Assembly: GCA_021927905.1 (NCBI GenBank)
Contig: BLLK01000047.1
Location: 1,116,001-1,180,000 of the forward strand
Reading direction: 5' to 3'
DNA length: 64,000 nucleotides
Source: Chaetoceros tenuissimus
Taxonomy: Eukaryota; Bacillariophyta; Thalassiosirophyceae; Chaetocerotales; Chaetocerotaceae
In this document: piece by piece, positions 18,510 to 30,024 of the stretch
Position numbering within the stretch: position 1 is the stretch's first letter
How the letters are laid out: the number at the start of each line of letters is the position of its first letter
The notes under the pieces: model-generated
What the model saw: only the letters and a program-made list of their open reading frames with translations
Database searches by the model: none
What the model was told of the DNA's origin: nothing
Made by a program: the position numbers and the translations under genes

Positions 18510-21500
18510 ATGTCTTCCTTCTTCTTGGTCTTTGCTTTGGTTGCTTCTTTTGTAGGCGGCAATGATAACCGAAGATTTTCCCTCATAACACTAGCTGCGA
18601 CTCTAGCTCCTCCCAAATCAATGTATGCCAATGCACTTGATTCAAACGTACCGGATCTGGATTTGAGTGATGCAGGACCAGTAGAACCGTCTTCAAAAAG
18701 CAGAGGATCTACTCTCTTTATTGGTATTGTGATCCTACTTCAATCCCTTTTTGTGACCAACTACTTCTATATCAAGAGTTTACGTTGTCAAAGAGACAAT
18801 GAGCCAGAACCTATTCGAAGCCTTGTCAGTTCTGAACAAATGGAGAAAGCCACTAACGCTATGAACGAAACTTGGCTATTCTTCTTTGACCCCAAACAAT
18901 TGGATAAGAAAAGAAGGAAAGAGAAAGCTGCATGGCTTCGTGAGCGAAGGTTGCTCTGGTTGAGCATTGTGCTTCAAGGCCTTTTTCTCAATCAAGTTCG
19001 AAAAGAACCATTAGATGAAAAACGTTTTGTTGAATGGAAACCAATTACAAAAAAAAAGGGGTTGATTACAACTTCACTCCTTTTAATTCTATCTTCAATT
19101 CTATTAAGCCCTTCCCTTTTAGGAAGTGACTCGAAGGATATGTTAGTACCTGATTTATGCGTGAAGGAGGAAAGTGATCCTCTCATGCAAAAGATGAGAA
19201 ACGATTTGGATCTTGAAATGAATATCAAAGCCGCACGAGATCAAGCGAAATTCTATTCTGATCTTGCAACTGCTTTAAAAAACGATACCAGTCTATATGG
19301 TACTAGTGACTATAGATGTCCAAATATCACTGACAATGATGGCAAAGGAGACAATTTATCTGGCGATAAGAGTGTGTGGGAAAGTGACCCTTTCTCTTAT
19401 CCCCAGTCAAAATATGGTGAATTCTTTCCTGGATACTGTGGAGCTTCACGAGTCAAAGCTCTTGAAAATGCACGTAGTGCGATGTGCAAAAAAAAGCATT
19501 GCATTGGTGGTGTCACAGGTTTTTTCAGAGGAGTTTTTGGTCAAAAGAGGTGCTGGAAAACCCCTGTTGCGTGCCCGAAGCATACTGGTAAGTCATACAT
19601 GACCTAGAACATTTGTGCAACTTAAATTTTTCTAAAAGAAGTTTGCCATAGCTGATCAGGAATCTGATACAGAGAATTATCGATATGCCCAGTATAAAAG
19701 AGCCCAGGAGCTTCAAGACGCAGTCGAGAAATTTGCCGAAAACGCAGAAAAGAAATTTGAAGAAGTATCTTCAAATGCAGGCGCAACGTTGGCAAAAATA
19801 CTTTTTCGGATAGATGTTGCGAGCTCAGTCTATGTATTGTACAAAGGAATTTCGCTATTCCTACCTGTCCCTCTTGAAATGTTCCGACCGGAATTTGGTA
19901 CTTTAATCAAAATGCATTTATCTGGTGCAAGTAGCGCTAAATTTTGCATTTATGCTCTTTTTGTATGGTGGGGTGTAGAGTATTTCTCTCAATTTCATTC
20001 AGTATTGAAAAAGTACATTAATCCTGACTATCTAAAAGCTCCATGCTTTGCTGATAAAGACTTTTTACAACAAAGATCGGAATTGCTGTATGATAGGTGC
20101 GACGAGATTGTGAACTTATCCAACGCTATTGCTCTTGACAACGTTACTATTTATCACATTGCTACTGAAGTGTTGGCATTTCAAAAGCATTGCAACTGCA
20201 AGTTTCCTCATGTTCACACCAAAGAGCTCGATATTCCACTTACAGTCGCTGAATTTGGAATGGAAGCAATAGATGTTTGCAAAGGCAGTTGCGATGATGT
20301 CAAAGACGAAATACCTGAAGTTCCAAAATGGCTTGTTAATTTTGAAGGAAAGTCTCTACAAGAAATGGTTGATGGGGCCGTGATTCCAGCACAAAAGTTT
20401 GAATATGTAATCCCAATTCCTTCGAAAAATATGTCTTTTGTGGGAAACTCCACTCTCTGTTTTGACCCAACATACTCAAGAAAGAAGTATTTTATGCCTC
20501 CGAAAACAAATGTCCGTATATTTGATGTGTGGTTCAAGACAGGCATTCTTTCCATGTTGTCCTTGAGATTTTTCATTGCCGTCTTTGGATTTTGGTTACT
20601 TCGTTTAGCTGACCCTTTTTCGAGTTGTGATGGGAGATACCTCAACCCTCCAAAGAAATATGTGCTTGAAGAAAGTGATGAGAGTCTAACTGAAATGAAA
20701 GACAATACTTTGCTAGCATTACGTTCAATTGCCTTGAAACAAGTTGTACTTTACATCGTCATCACTAATTTGGCATTGATCAATCTCATCATCGTTGTGG
20801 CTGGTAATAATGATAGAGACAACTCGAAAGATGCATTATACCTTGGGACGACATTATCCGTGGCATTGGCTGTTCCAATGGCAGCAGCATGCTTCTTCAA
20901 TAGAAACTCAGGCAATCAATTCAAGTTTTGGAGAAAGAAGGAAGATTCTTCGTCGGTATTCGAACGACTATTCTATCCATCTGGAGATAGTAGAGACTTC
21001 GGTTTGAGTCTATCCAAGTCAAATGATTCCAGCAATGCAGGTCCATTGAGAAATCTCGCAAAAGGTGGAAAGACCAAGGCCGAAAAGAAGAAAAAGGGAG
21101 AAACAAGCTTTCTGCCGTTGTTTCAACAGAAACAGAATAAAAAAGCAGCGCAACCTGCAAAAAGTAAAAGTAGTGCAGCAAAAGGTGCAAAGTCTGCGAA
21201 AAAGAAAGAGGATGAGAGCAAAGGCGCTTTCGGGCAATGGGGCATTTACACAGAATCTTCACCGAAAGAGGAGAAAAAGACTTTCCTTTCTACCATGACG
21301 AATATTGTCACTCCTGCCCAAAGCAGTAAAAAGAAGAAGAAGAATGACGAAGAACAAAACATTTTTTCTTTTCCAGCCATCACACCATCATCTCCAACAA
21401 AAAAGTCAACTCCAGAGAAACTAAGAAACAGCAAGAAAAAGAAAACAAGTTCAGATCAGAAGGAGCCATCTTATAGCTTTTTCCCTAGTACTTGTGGAAT

Positions 21501-22227
21501 GGAACCTGCAAAAAGTAAAAGTAGTGCAGCAAAAGGTGCAAAGTCTGCGAAAAAGAAAGAGGATGAGAGCAAAGGCGCTTTCGGGCAATGGGGCATTTAC
21601 ACAGAATCTTCACCGAAAGAGGAGAAAAAGACTTTCCTTTCTACCATGACGAATATTGTCACTCCTGCCCAAAGCAGTAAAAAGAAGAAGAAGAATGACG
21701 AAGAACAAAACATTTTTTCTTTTCCAACCATCACACCATCATCTCCAACAAAAAAGTCAACTCCAGAGAAACTAAGAAACAGCAAGAAAAAGAAAACAAG
21801 TTCAGATCAGAAGGAGCCATCTTATAGCTTTTTCCCTAGTACTTGTGGAATGGAACCTGCAAAAAGTAAAAGTAGTGCAGCAAAAGGTGCAAAGTCTGCG
21901 AAAAAGAAAGAGGATGAGAGCAAAGGCGCTTTCGGGCAATGGGGCATTTACACAGAATCTTCACCGAAAGAGGAGAAAAAGACTTTCCTTTCTACCATGA
22001 CGAATATTGTCACTCCTGCCCAAAGCAGTAAAAAGAAGAAGAAGAATGATGAAGAACAAAACATTTTTTCTTTTCCAGCCATCACACCATCATCTCCAAC
22101 AAAAAAGTCAACTCCAGAGAAACTAAGAAACAGCAAGAAAAAGAAAACAAGTTCAGATCAGAAGGAGCCATCTTATAGCTTTTTCCCTAGTACTTGTGGA
22201 ATGGATTCTATTTGGAACAATGTCTAG
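18510..22227 (+). CDS. multi-pass membrane protein with a repeated Lys-rich tail
   Basis: Two coding blocks, 18510-19587 and from about 19673 to 22227, join across an intron with a strong donor (G|GTAAGT at 19588). The acceptor that keeps phase is at 19671-19672; a closer AG at 19637-19638 does not keep phase with that donor, so this join is tentative. The product is about 1,210 aa. It has an N-terminal hydrophobic stretch, several membrane spans (around LFIGIVILLQSLFV, LLILSSILL, LSLRFFIAVFGFWLL, YIVITNLALINLIIVVAG and LGTTLSVALAVPMAAACFF), paired extracellular Cys residues, and a cytosolic-looking tail. The tail contains three 117-aa repeats, each rich in Lys and Ser. I do not recognise the family. 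The layout resembles cell-surface stalk or fusion proteins, but that is speculation. Confidence 0.65.
21154..22206 (+). repeat. three tandem 351-bp coding repeats
   Basis: Units begin at 21154, 21505 and 21856, each opening with the codons for PAKSKSSAAKGAKSAKKKED. They are almost identical at the DNA level; visible differences include a GCC/ACC change (Ala/Thr after SFP) in the middle unit and a synonymous GAC/GAT change in the last. The period of 351 is a multiple of three, so copy-number change keeps the frame. Confidence 0.95.
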
Positions 22228-22389
22228 AATATTCTAGCTAGAGCTAGAATGTTTCTAAATTTTAAACTAAGCTAATGAATGAATTGAAATATTGCTCAAA
22301 GCATTACCTTATCTTTGCGAAGAGATCTACTAGTGACGAGCGAGTACAGAAGACCATTACCCGTACTATAATCTAAGGTCGTCCATTTA

Positions 22390-24162
22390 TCAATCTACTG
22401 AATCCAAACCCCCATTTTCTAACCTTTCCAAAAAGTCAATAGCCTTTGTGTAGTTCGGATTCAAACTGATTGCTTTTCTCAAATAGTCTTTGGCATTTTC
22501 ATTATCATCTAGACTTGCATAACACATTCCCATATTTTGAAAAGTGACAAAATGCCTACCGCATAAATCTATGCTATGCTGGTAAAATTCTATTGCTTCC
22601 TTGTACATGAATAATCCATAGAATAACCTCCCAAGTTCAAATGCAACATCTTCAGTCTCATTCATGTGATAATAGTTCTTCCATAACTTGTGTATTGCAT
22701 TTTGAAACTCTCCACGAATTCCGTCGCTCTCTTTACCAATGCCATTTATAATATCCAACCGGAACTTGTAAAAGATTTTACAGTCAAAGTGCGAAAGTTT
22801 CAAGAGAGAAATGATGCTTTGCAAGGACGGATTCTGACACTCATCTCGGAGTGTTTTCTGAAAGTAATAAAACTCATTAGGACCAAAGCTGTTGATATAG
22901 TCTTGGAATGCATCATTGAGGAACAACCATTGTACATTTCTTTTTGAATTCAAATCATTGATTTGCTTTCCATCTATTTCTATAGAATCTATAATTTCAT
23001 CTTTGTCACTAAATACAAATGCATTCGCCATGATGGAAACTTCATCTTGATCACCCAATACACAGTGCCCACCCCTTTGCAAACAATAAAGTTGAATTGC
23101 ATGAAAGTTAGCCATAAACGAGACACTGCCATGGAAAGCAACATGCGGATCTGATAATCCCCGAAATCGATCAGGATTGAGAATTCCCTTGTCTCCAGTG
23201 ATGAATAATGTTTTACTAGATGATAAATCTGTCAAGTTTCGCATGGCCTTGATGAAACCTATAGGCAAGAGTATCGAAGCATCAGGTGGTAACGGTGCTG
23301 GAGTACAACCTAAAATATCACGAGTCTGATTCTCTTTGTCATCATCATTACTTTTGGAAAAATATGATTGATACCACTTCAATATCGCTTCAAGCAATGT
23401 TCTATCTCTAGGATCGACTTGTGTATGATAGTATTCTTTCGCGTCCACTTGATTATACTTATATTCTGTTTCCAAGTGGCATAAATGATCTGATCCAATC
23501 AAGTTAGATATTGCATCTACATTTTGAGGATCTGCATTGTCCTTTTTCTTGACAGATACTAGCCCCTCTTTCAAAATACCTTGTTCTATACGAAAGGAAT
23601 CTTGCGCAAGGGTATCAATGACATAATTTCCAATGATACAAGTTGGATTGACAACCGAATGCTTGTCCAAGGTTACATTGGAAACTTTTAACTTCAACTT
23701 TGAATCATGTACAGCATCAAACTGTGCAAAGTCCAACATATTCTCATTTACAAATTGTTCAAGACCCGAATGAGTCTGCCAATAGGATACATTACTCTCA
23801 CAAAAATCCGTCAAGACATACTTTATATTCTCAAATGGTAGAAATCTTTCAATGCGACGTTGAAGCTCCTTCAACGCGTTACAAATGTAAAATGAAAGTC
23901 GACCACTACCTCCACCAACTTCAATGATGTAAAATGGTTCTCTTGTATCTAAAACATTTTGTTGGTGTAAATCTTGAATGTATCCTAAAATCAATTGGAC
24001 GTAGGAATGTGCAATAAATGTATTTTGTGTCACAAACGATGGGACTATTCCATGTTTCCATGCATCGATTGATACATTGGAGTAAAAGTCGTTCATCATT
24101 TCAAACAATGGCGATTGAGATAAACGGACGAATTCATTTTCATTGGCGTCAGTATCATTCAT
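22390..24162 (-). CDS. MidA/NDUFAF7-like SAM-dependent methyltransferase with C-terminal TPRs
   Basis: 590 aa, intronless. SAM-binding motif I is EVGGGSGRLSFY (about residue 80), with YVLTDF and GNYVIDTL as later motifs. The last pair resembles the region where the MidA/NDUFAF7 family has its acceptor-side residues. Residues ~500-580 form two or three TPR-like hairpins (FQNMGMCYASLDDNENAKDYL, then AISLNPNY). Family members methylate proteins, for example NDUFAF7 acting on an arginine of a complex I subunit; a MidA-like domain coupled to TPRs suggests a protein substrate, but the target is unknown. There is no clear targeting presequence. Confidence 0.7.
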   Translation of the reverse strand: MNDTDANENEFVRLSQSPLFEMMNDFYSNVSIDAWKHGIVPSFVTQNTFIAHSYVQLILGYIQDLHQQNVLDTREPFYIIEVGGGSGRLSFYICNALKELQRRIERFLPFENIKYVLTDFCESNVSYWQTHSGLEQFVNENMLDFAQFDAVHDSKLKLKVSNVTLDKHSVVNPTCIIGNYVIDTLAQDSFRIEQGILKEGLVSVKKKDNADPQNVDAISNLIGSDHLCHLETEYKYNQVDAKEYYHTQVDPRDRTLLEAILKWYQSYFSKSNDDDKENQTRDILGCTPAPLPPDASILLPIGFIKAMRNLTDLSSSKTLFITGDKGILNPDRFRGLSDPHVAFHGSVSFMANFHAIQLYCLQRGGHCVLGDQDEVSIMANAFVFSDKDEIIDSIEIDGKQINDLNSKRNVQWLFLNDAFQDYINSFGPNEFYYFQKTLRDECQNPSLQSIISLLKLSHFDCKIFYKFRLDIINGIGKESDGIRGEFQNAIHKLWKNYYHMNETEDVAFELGRLFYGLFMYKEAIEFYQHSIDLCGRHFVTFQNMGMCYASLDDNENAKDYLRKAISLNPNYTKAIDFLERLENGGLDSVD

Positions 24163-24824
24163 TTTTGTTCTATGGGTGGTGTGTGATGGAACAAGAGAGA
24201 AGAGAGAAGGGACAAAAAGGCGTAGCTAGATGGTGCAGTAGTTTCTCTTTAGTTTCTGATTCTTCTTCGCTTCGATAGATGGAACTCTGAAGTGCTTTTA
24301 TGAACAGAAAGCTACAAGCTAGAGAATAGTAATAGTGAGCAGAGTGATGTATTTTTATGTTTGATGATTTGAATTGATTGATGAAGTTGAATCTTTTTCC
24401 AATGTCGTTGCCCTCAAAACCTGTTATCACGATATTCATAACCGGTTTACATTTCATTTTTTGATTTTGTGATTGAAAGTCGAAATGCAAGTAAGATAGG
24501 AACACACAGAAGCTTGAAAGCAAACTCAAACCCTTGTTCATTTATCTAACCAACAATTATATTAATTTAATTGAAATTCAATTATCTGCTAGAGTACATG
24601 AAGCGTTTCCAATTTCACGAAAAAATGGTCATTGTCAAGCAAGATACTAAAATGACTCTTTGATACGGTCAAGAATTGAATTGAATCTTTTCTATTTCCA
24701 ATTCTGTGAAAAAACTCTAGAATTATATATCAAATTTGTAACTTATTCATTTATTCCATGCATTATCCCAGCCAAGTAATCTGCAATACATGTCAAATAG
24801 ATCGCTCTCGAAATCTTACTATCC
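24163..24824. other. intergenic, nothing recognised
   Basis: About 660 AT-rich bases between the methyltransferase start and the end of the next minus-strand gene; only short unsupported frames. Confidence 0.5.
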
Positions 24825-26322
24825 TCAAGAAGAGCAACTATTGCATGATAAAGGGCACATATTCTTCACTTCTTCACGAATACAATACTTTGCTTTTCTC
24901 TTGCTACTTCGCTTCTTATTCTTGAGGATCCATTTACAGTCAACAGCATTTCCATTATCGAGAGTGATTGTGTCATTGAAATTATCAATACATGGATCTT
25001 CTTCATCTTCCTTATCGTCTGTGACTGCTGGAGTAGGAGATGCTGTTGGAGCCAATGTTGGAGACGAAGTTGGAGACTTGGACGGAGATTTAGTGATGGG
25101 AAAGCAACGGTTTACATTGGCATGAAATTCATGATTGTTGGGACAAATACAATCCAACTTATTTTCTGATTGGATAAAAGTATTCTCGCACTTGCATTGT
25201 GCTTCGGTCGAGGAGAGGACTTCACACTTTCCTCTTTTGCTACAGTTGACATTGGTACATGGGTCTTCTACAACAGCGATGAAAGATGGTGGACTGCTTG
25301 AGTCCAATGAAGGTAAAGAAGAAGGGGACAAAGACGGAAGTGAAGAAGGCATATCAGATGGTATCATTGACGGAAATGAAGAAGGAATATCAGATGGTAC
25401 CATAGACGGAAGTGAGGACGGTGCATCAGTGGATGTACATTTTTCATCTGTTGTAGTAGCAGCACCATCGTCACAACAATCAATTGTTGCAACAAAAGTT
25501 CCAGGAAAAGTTGATTCTCTACCACAACTATCGCATGATCTAGTATCATTGCACTCATTATCTGGAACCTGAATATGTGTGCCATATGTTGTACCAATAG
25601 AATCGCATGTATGGTCAGCATTACATGCTCCAGTTCCCACTTCAACATTTACTTCACTTGTTCCAGAATTTGCATATCTGCCAATTGCAACACAGGCCCA
25701 ACTTCCAAAGCAGGAATTTGATTTGATAGTTACAGACCCTCCTGTAGCATCTCCCGCTATCCATCTACACGCAGATCCTCTTTGACATGATCCATTACAA
25801 ATTGTATACTCTACAGCTGTACTCCAACCAATGCACTCATTCTGGGCATTCACAATACCTGAGCCGTTATATATCGTGGTCCTACAACAGTCATTAGCAA
25901 GGCAGAATGTAGAAAGGCTTGTACTGCTAGAAGTTTTCCAATCGCCACCAATATAATTAAAGGTTGCACAGGTACTCGTCAAGTGTCGTTTCTTGGTCGA
26001 CTATGAAATGAAAGAGATGTTAGTGATGTGTCTTCTAGCTTTGCTTATCGTAATGAGAAAACAATTATTGGAGTTTGCATGTGGTTTTTGTAGTCTCCAA
26101 ACAGAGGGTATCAAACGATATGTAAATCTATTGTAGCATGTTTTCCGATCCCTCTTGGGTGCGTTGCTAGTTACTTTGATGTCGTTACGACTGAAGAAAG
26201 AATCCAACAATTAAATTCAAACTCACTTTGACAAGAGGGGAAGTAACTTCACTCGCAAAGGACGAAGTTGTACTGACTACCAAAGCAATCAAACTTAAAA
26301 TGCAGTTGTTCATAAACTTCAT
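24825..26322 (-). CDS. secreted PS-repeat protein with EGF-like and ShK-like modules
   Basis: Two exons: 26322-26227 (32 codons, a signal peptide MKFMNNCILSLIALVVST) and 26000-24825, joined in phase 0 across a 226-nt intron with GTGAGT donor and TTTCATAG acceptor. The product is 423 aa. Residues ~35-215 hold many evenly spaced Cys with N..C.GSWAC..IG.YA type repeats, suggestive of a beta-helix. Then comes a PSxxPS-type linker typical of diatom surface proteins, an EGF-like segment (NCSKRGKCEVLSS, CKCENTF), a second TSSPTLAPT linker, and a C-terminal Cys module ending CPLSCNSCSS that fits a ShKT domain. It is probably a cell-wall or secreted protein; no catalytic motif seen. Confidence 0.75.
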
Positions 26323-27213
26323 TTTGATGATATCCTGCTGTGGAAATATAAGAGAGTAATGTGTTAGTACACGTATGACATTGAGACAAATCATTATGAT
26401 AGTCTCATACGAAAGGCATTCATATGGAAGCAAGGTAAATCATAGCTGAAAACTCACATTTATTTTTGTATGATTGCTTTCAAAAGTGAATGTGGAGATT
26501 TTATGAACCGAAATATAAAGGTTCTGAAGTCGACATATCTTCAGTTGATGAGGAAATTTCAAGGCATTTTTATTTTTCGCTTGATAATAGTGTATGAAAA
26601 AAGCAAGAGCAAACTAAAAAGGTAGGTCAAATTCTAGATTAACACCAAAGTACTGACATTACCCTAACTCTAAATCTCTGTATGTATTAATCATATGAAT
26701 TTCAAGTGGATTTCTCAACGGCTTCTCTAAATTTTCAGACGGAACACGCAACTTTTGTCGTCAAAAATCTAATTTAGTCATGGTGACTTTTTGAAAAGTT
26801 CTCTGAACTTAACGTTATGTACCTACGTACGTACAATACTGCTATTGTTTACAAACAACAAACAGCCAACAAACATCGAAATGTTCCGATGCCCATTCAA
26901 AACTAAAACATGCTCCATTTTTATCCAGATGTCATATCAATAACACAAGGCGCATAGAATTCTCCTTCGAGTTGCGGCTAAAACATTGATTGGAAATTAC
27001 CGCATACACTATGACAGTTTCAAAATTGTAGCTCTTTCACGAGACACAAGAAGGATAGCATTCCACCAAACAGTCAACGCTCATTTCTACAATTTTTATC
27101 ACTTTTTCAAAAGAGCGAATCTTTTATGTAAAAAATGTTCTACTCGTACACTAGCAGGCGACATAATGTTTACAAAGTGCAAAGTTATCGTCTTGTAGAA
27201 CAATTCAACAACC
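26323..27213. other. intergenic between divergent genes
   Basis: About 890 AT-rich bases. The last ~120 (27090-27205) recur upstream of the second LNR gene at about 29905-30020 and are the shared 5' flank and promoter of the duplicated pair. The rest shows nothing recognisable. Confidence 0.5.
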
Positions 27214-29244
27214 ATGCAGAAGAACGAAGACGACAACAGTAGCCACGACACATCTAGAGTCACTCCTCCTAGTACTAGTGCACCGGATGAATGGTTAGAT
27301 AACGATGTTGAGTGTGCAGAGGAATCTGTAGTTGCTAGTAGAGTCGTTCCAAGAGAAGAAGAAGCAGTTGCTAACCCTGCAGGTGTTTCTTCAGCATATA
27401 TCGATCTCTCAAAGAACATTGAAGAGAAAGATCATAAAGCATCTCCTCAAGCAAGAAGAAAAAGAATCAAATATTGCTTGGTGATTTTTGCACTTCTTGT
27501 GTTAGGAATCATTGGGGCGACCGTTGGAACTTATCTTAATAAGGTAGTCTCTAGTAAGAAAGTGAAGCCGGTGTGCAAAGTTTACAATGAAGAAGAGCTT
27601 GGAAATGGTGTTTGCAATTCAGACTACAACACTGAAATTTGCAAGTGGGACGGTGGAGACTGTGTTGAAATTAATAAGATTGTGGAGATGTACCCTGACT
27701 GTTGGGCGAGTCAAATGTGGCACAAGTATGGGACTGATTTAGACTCTAGTTGGGGTGATGGATCCATTTGCAATTACGGGTTCAATAGTGAGGAATGTGG
27801 TTGGGATCTGGGTGACTGTGACTTGTACAACTCTTTGGTAAATTGTGATGTTCTTCATCCTGACAGGATTGGTGATGGAATCTGCCATGTTGGCAGAGTA
27901 TACAATACCGAAGCATCTGGCTTCGATGGCGGAGATTGTAAAGAGTTTTATGAAAAGTACCCTAATTGTACGTACGAACCTAAAGACTGGCAAGGGTTTA
28001 CTAAAGTTGGTGATGGAATTTGTGATACAAATTACCTAGGAATGAACAATGAAAGATGTGGCTTCGAGGATGGAGACTGCGACGAGTTCAACGAAAAATA
28101 TCCAAACTGCAATGTGGAAAATCCCAGATGGATTGGTAATGGGGTATGCAGTGGCTCGTATAACACAGAAGCATGTGGTTTTGATGGTGGAGACTGCGCC
28201 GACTTCAATGAGAAATATCCAAACTGTAATGCTGATACTCCAAAAGAAGTTGGCGATGGATACTGCGATGGAGGAGAATACAACACAGAAGAATGTGGTT
28301 TTGATGGTGGAGACTGTACTAAGTTCAATAATAAATATCCAAACTGTGATGTTGATAATCCCTACCGTATCGGCGATGGACGCTGCCATAACTGGGGAGA
28401 ATACAACACAGAAGCATGTGGTTTTGATGGTAGGGACTGTATCGAGTTCAATGAGAAATATCCAGATTGTGATGCGCCCTTTCCAATAGACATTGGTGAT
28501 GGTAGTTGTTTTGGAGGATACAACACAGAAGAATGTGGTTTCGATGGTGGAGACTGTGCCGAGTTTAATGAGAAATATCCAAATTGTGATGTCGATATTC
28601 CTACCCGTATTGGTGATGGAAGGTGCGATGGAAGAGAATACAACACAGAAGCATGTGGCTTTGACGGTGGAGACTGCATCGTATTCAATGAAAAATATCC
28701 AGATTGTAATGTCGATATTACTTACTGGATTGGTGATGGAGAATGCCATGGAAGAGAATACAACACAGAAGAATGTGGCTTCGATGGTGGAGACTGTTCT
28801 GAGTTCAATGAGAAATATCCAAATTGTTCAGCTTTTATTGTCGATATTATTGGCGATGGAAAGTGCGATGGAGAAGAATATAACACAGAGGAATGTGGCT
28901 TCGATGGTGGAGACTGTATCGAGTTCAATGAGAAATATCCAAACTGCAATGCTGAACTCCAGAAGAAGTTGGCGATGGTACATGCGACGGAGGGGAATCC
29001 AACACAGAAGCATGTGATTTTGATGGTGGAGACTGCGCCTACTTCAATGAGAAATATCCAGATTGTGATGTCGATCATCCTCACTGGATTGGTAATGGAT
29101 ACTGTAGTGGAGGAGAATACAACACAGAGGAATGTGGCTTCGATGGTGGAGACTGTACCTAGATCAATGAGAAACATCCATATTGTGATGTCATTATTCC
29201 TGACTGGATTGGCAATTGATGGTGCAACAAAGATTACAACATAG
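27214..29244 (+). CDS. single-pass LNR (Notch-type repeat) receptor-like protein, copy 1, 3' end decaying
   Basis: 676 codons. An acidic cytosolic N-terminus (86 aa), one membrane span at about 87-107 after a RRKRIK stop-transfer, then roughly a dozen Lin-12/Notch repeats with the pattern [21 protein letters not shown] and calcium-type Asp/Gly positions. The topology is type II. Near 28955 one base is missing relative to the sibling repeats (GAT-ACT-CCA became GA-ACT-CCA), so the last ~95 codons are read out of frame. Two or three further LNR units remain recognisable in the other frame to about 29160, followed by stops. The intact part may still be functional. LNR proteins are common in diatoms; the ligand or role is unknown. 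Confidence 0.8.
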   Translation: MQKNEDDNSSHDTSRVTPPSTSAPDEWLDNDVECAEESVVASRVVPREEEAVANPAGVSSAYIDLSKNIEEKDHKASPQARRKRIKYCLVIFALLVLGIIGATVGTYLNKVVSSKKVKPVCKVYNEEELGNGVCNSDYNTEICKWDGGDCVEINKIVEMYPDCWASQMWHKYGTDLDSSWGDGSICNYGFNSEECGWDLGDCDLYNSLVNCDVLHPDRIGDGICHVGRVYNTEASGFDGGDCKEFYEKYPNCTYEPKDWQGFTKVGDGICDTNYLGMNNERCGFEDGDCDEFNEKYPNCNVENPRWIGNGVCSGSYNTEACGFDGGDCADFNEKYPNCNADTPKEVGDGYCDGGEYNTEECGFDGGDCTKFNNKYPNCDVDNPYRIGDGRCHNWGEYNTEACGFDGRDCIEFNEKYPDCDAPFPIDIGDGSCFGGYNTEECGFDGGDCAEFNEKYPNCDVDIPTRIGDGRCDGREYNTEACGFDGGDCIVFNEKYPDCNVDITYWIGDGECHGREYNTEECGFDGGDCSEFNEKYPNCSAFIVDIIGDGKCDGEEYNTEECGFDGGDCIEFNEKYPNCNAELQKKLAMVHATEGNPTQKHVILMVETAPTSMRNIQIVMSIILTGLVMDTVVEENTTQRNVASMVETVPRSMRNIHIVMSLFLTGLAIDGATKITT

Positions 29245-29904
29245 TTGAATGAGGATACGATGTGTCTATTGTCTTGATTGATCGTGGAAGTTTTTTATAC
29301 ATGGTAAAATAATTTTATGTTTGAGTAAATACTAGAAGCATGATACATTGAATGAGATTCATACTTTGGATTTTGTTTGAAATAATGAGCTGATTAAAGA
29401 TACTCCTTCTCTTGACACTTCTTGACACTAACTTTGCGACATTTCAAAATGGCCTCTTTTGAAACAAATTTGTAATTTTTATTTTTATTAAAAGCAGCTT
29501 ACGAAGTAGACTTATAATTCTATAGATAAGTATTATATTGATGTACACTTATCAAATTGCTATTCTAGGTATGAATAGTAAATATTGATGAAAAAGAGTG
29601 AAGTGAGGAAATGTAGGTCTTTGCACATTTGACAAAAAGCGAAAATAGCTAGCACTAACATGATACGGATAGAGCTATGCATCTCTGCTCGAGCAGATCT
29701 GTGGCTAATGAATAATGAATAATGAATGTTTCAAAAGCCATCATCTAATACATCTTACAATTGACATCGTTCCTAAAGTTTCATCGTTTCTATTGTATCA
29801 TCAAGAAAATGAAGAAGGGACTCGACTCCCAGAAAGCAAGACAGTAGCTTCGCTCGGAGGCTCAACGCTCAACGCTCATTCTCACCCCTCGTCACCGCAG
29901 TAAT
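29245..29904. other. duplicated 3' flank plus decayed STI1 leader
   Basis: No gene. 29407-29670 matches, with many changes, 33176-33480 behind the second LNR gene. 29780-29812 (TTTCTATTGTATCATCA run) matches the leader just before the STI1 start at 33633. The stretch is therefore a relic of the STI1 promoter and start carried in the tandem duplication. Confidence 0.55.
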
Positions 29905-30024
29905 TTTTATCACTTTTTTCAAAAGAGCGAATCTTTTATGGTGAAAAAATGTTCTACTCGTACACTAGCAGGCGACATAATGTTTACAAAGAGCAAAGTA
30001 ATGGTCTTGTAGAAATCAACAACC

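Noticed and set aside
28036-29177. Long minus-strand open frames across the LNR arrays
   Set aside because: They are antisense shadows of the highly repetitive LNR coding sequence; their repeated peptides simply mirror the repeat period.
27214-29244. Readthrough of stops at the end of the first LNR gene by the UUA tRNA
   Set aside because: The frame is lost first by a missing base, and the first stop in the other frame is TAG rather than TAA, so the tRNA does not explain it.
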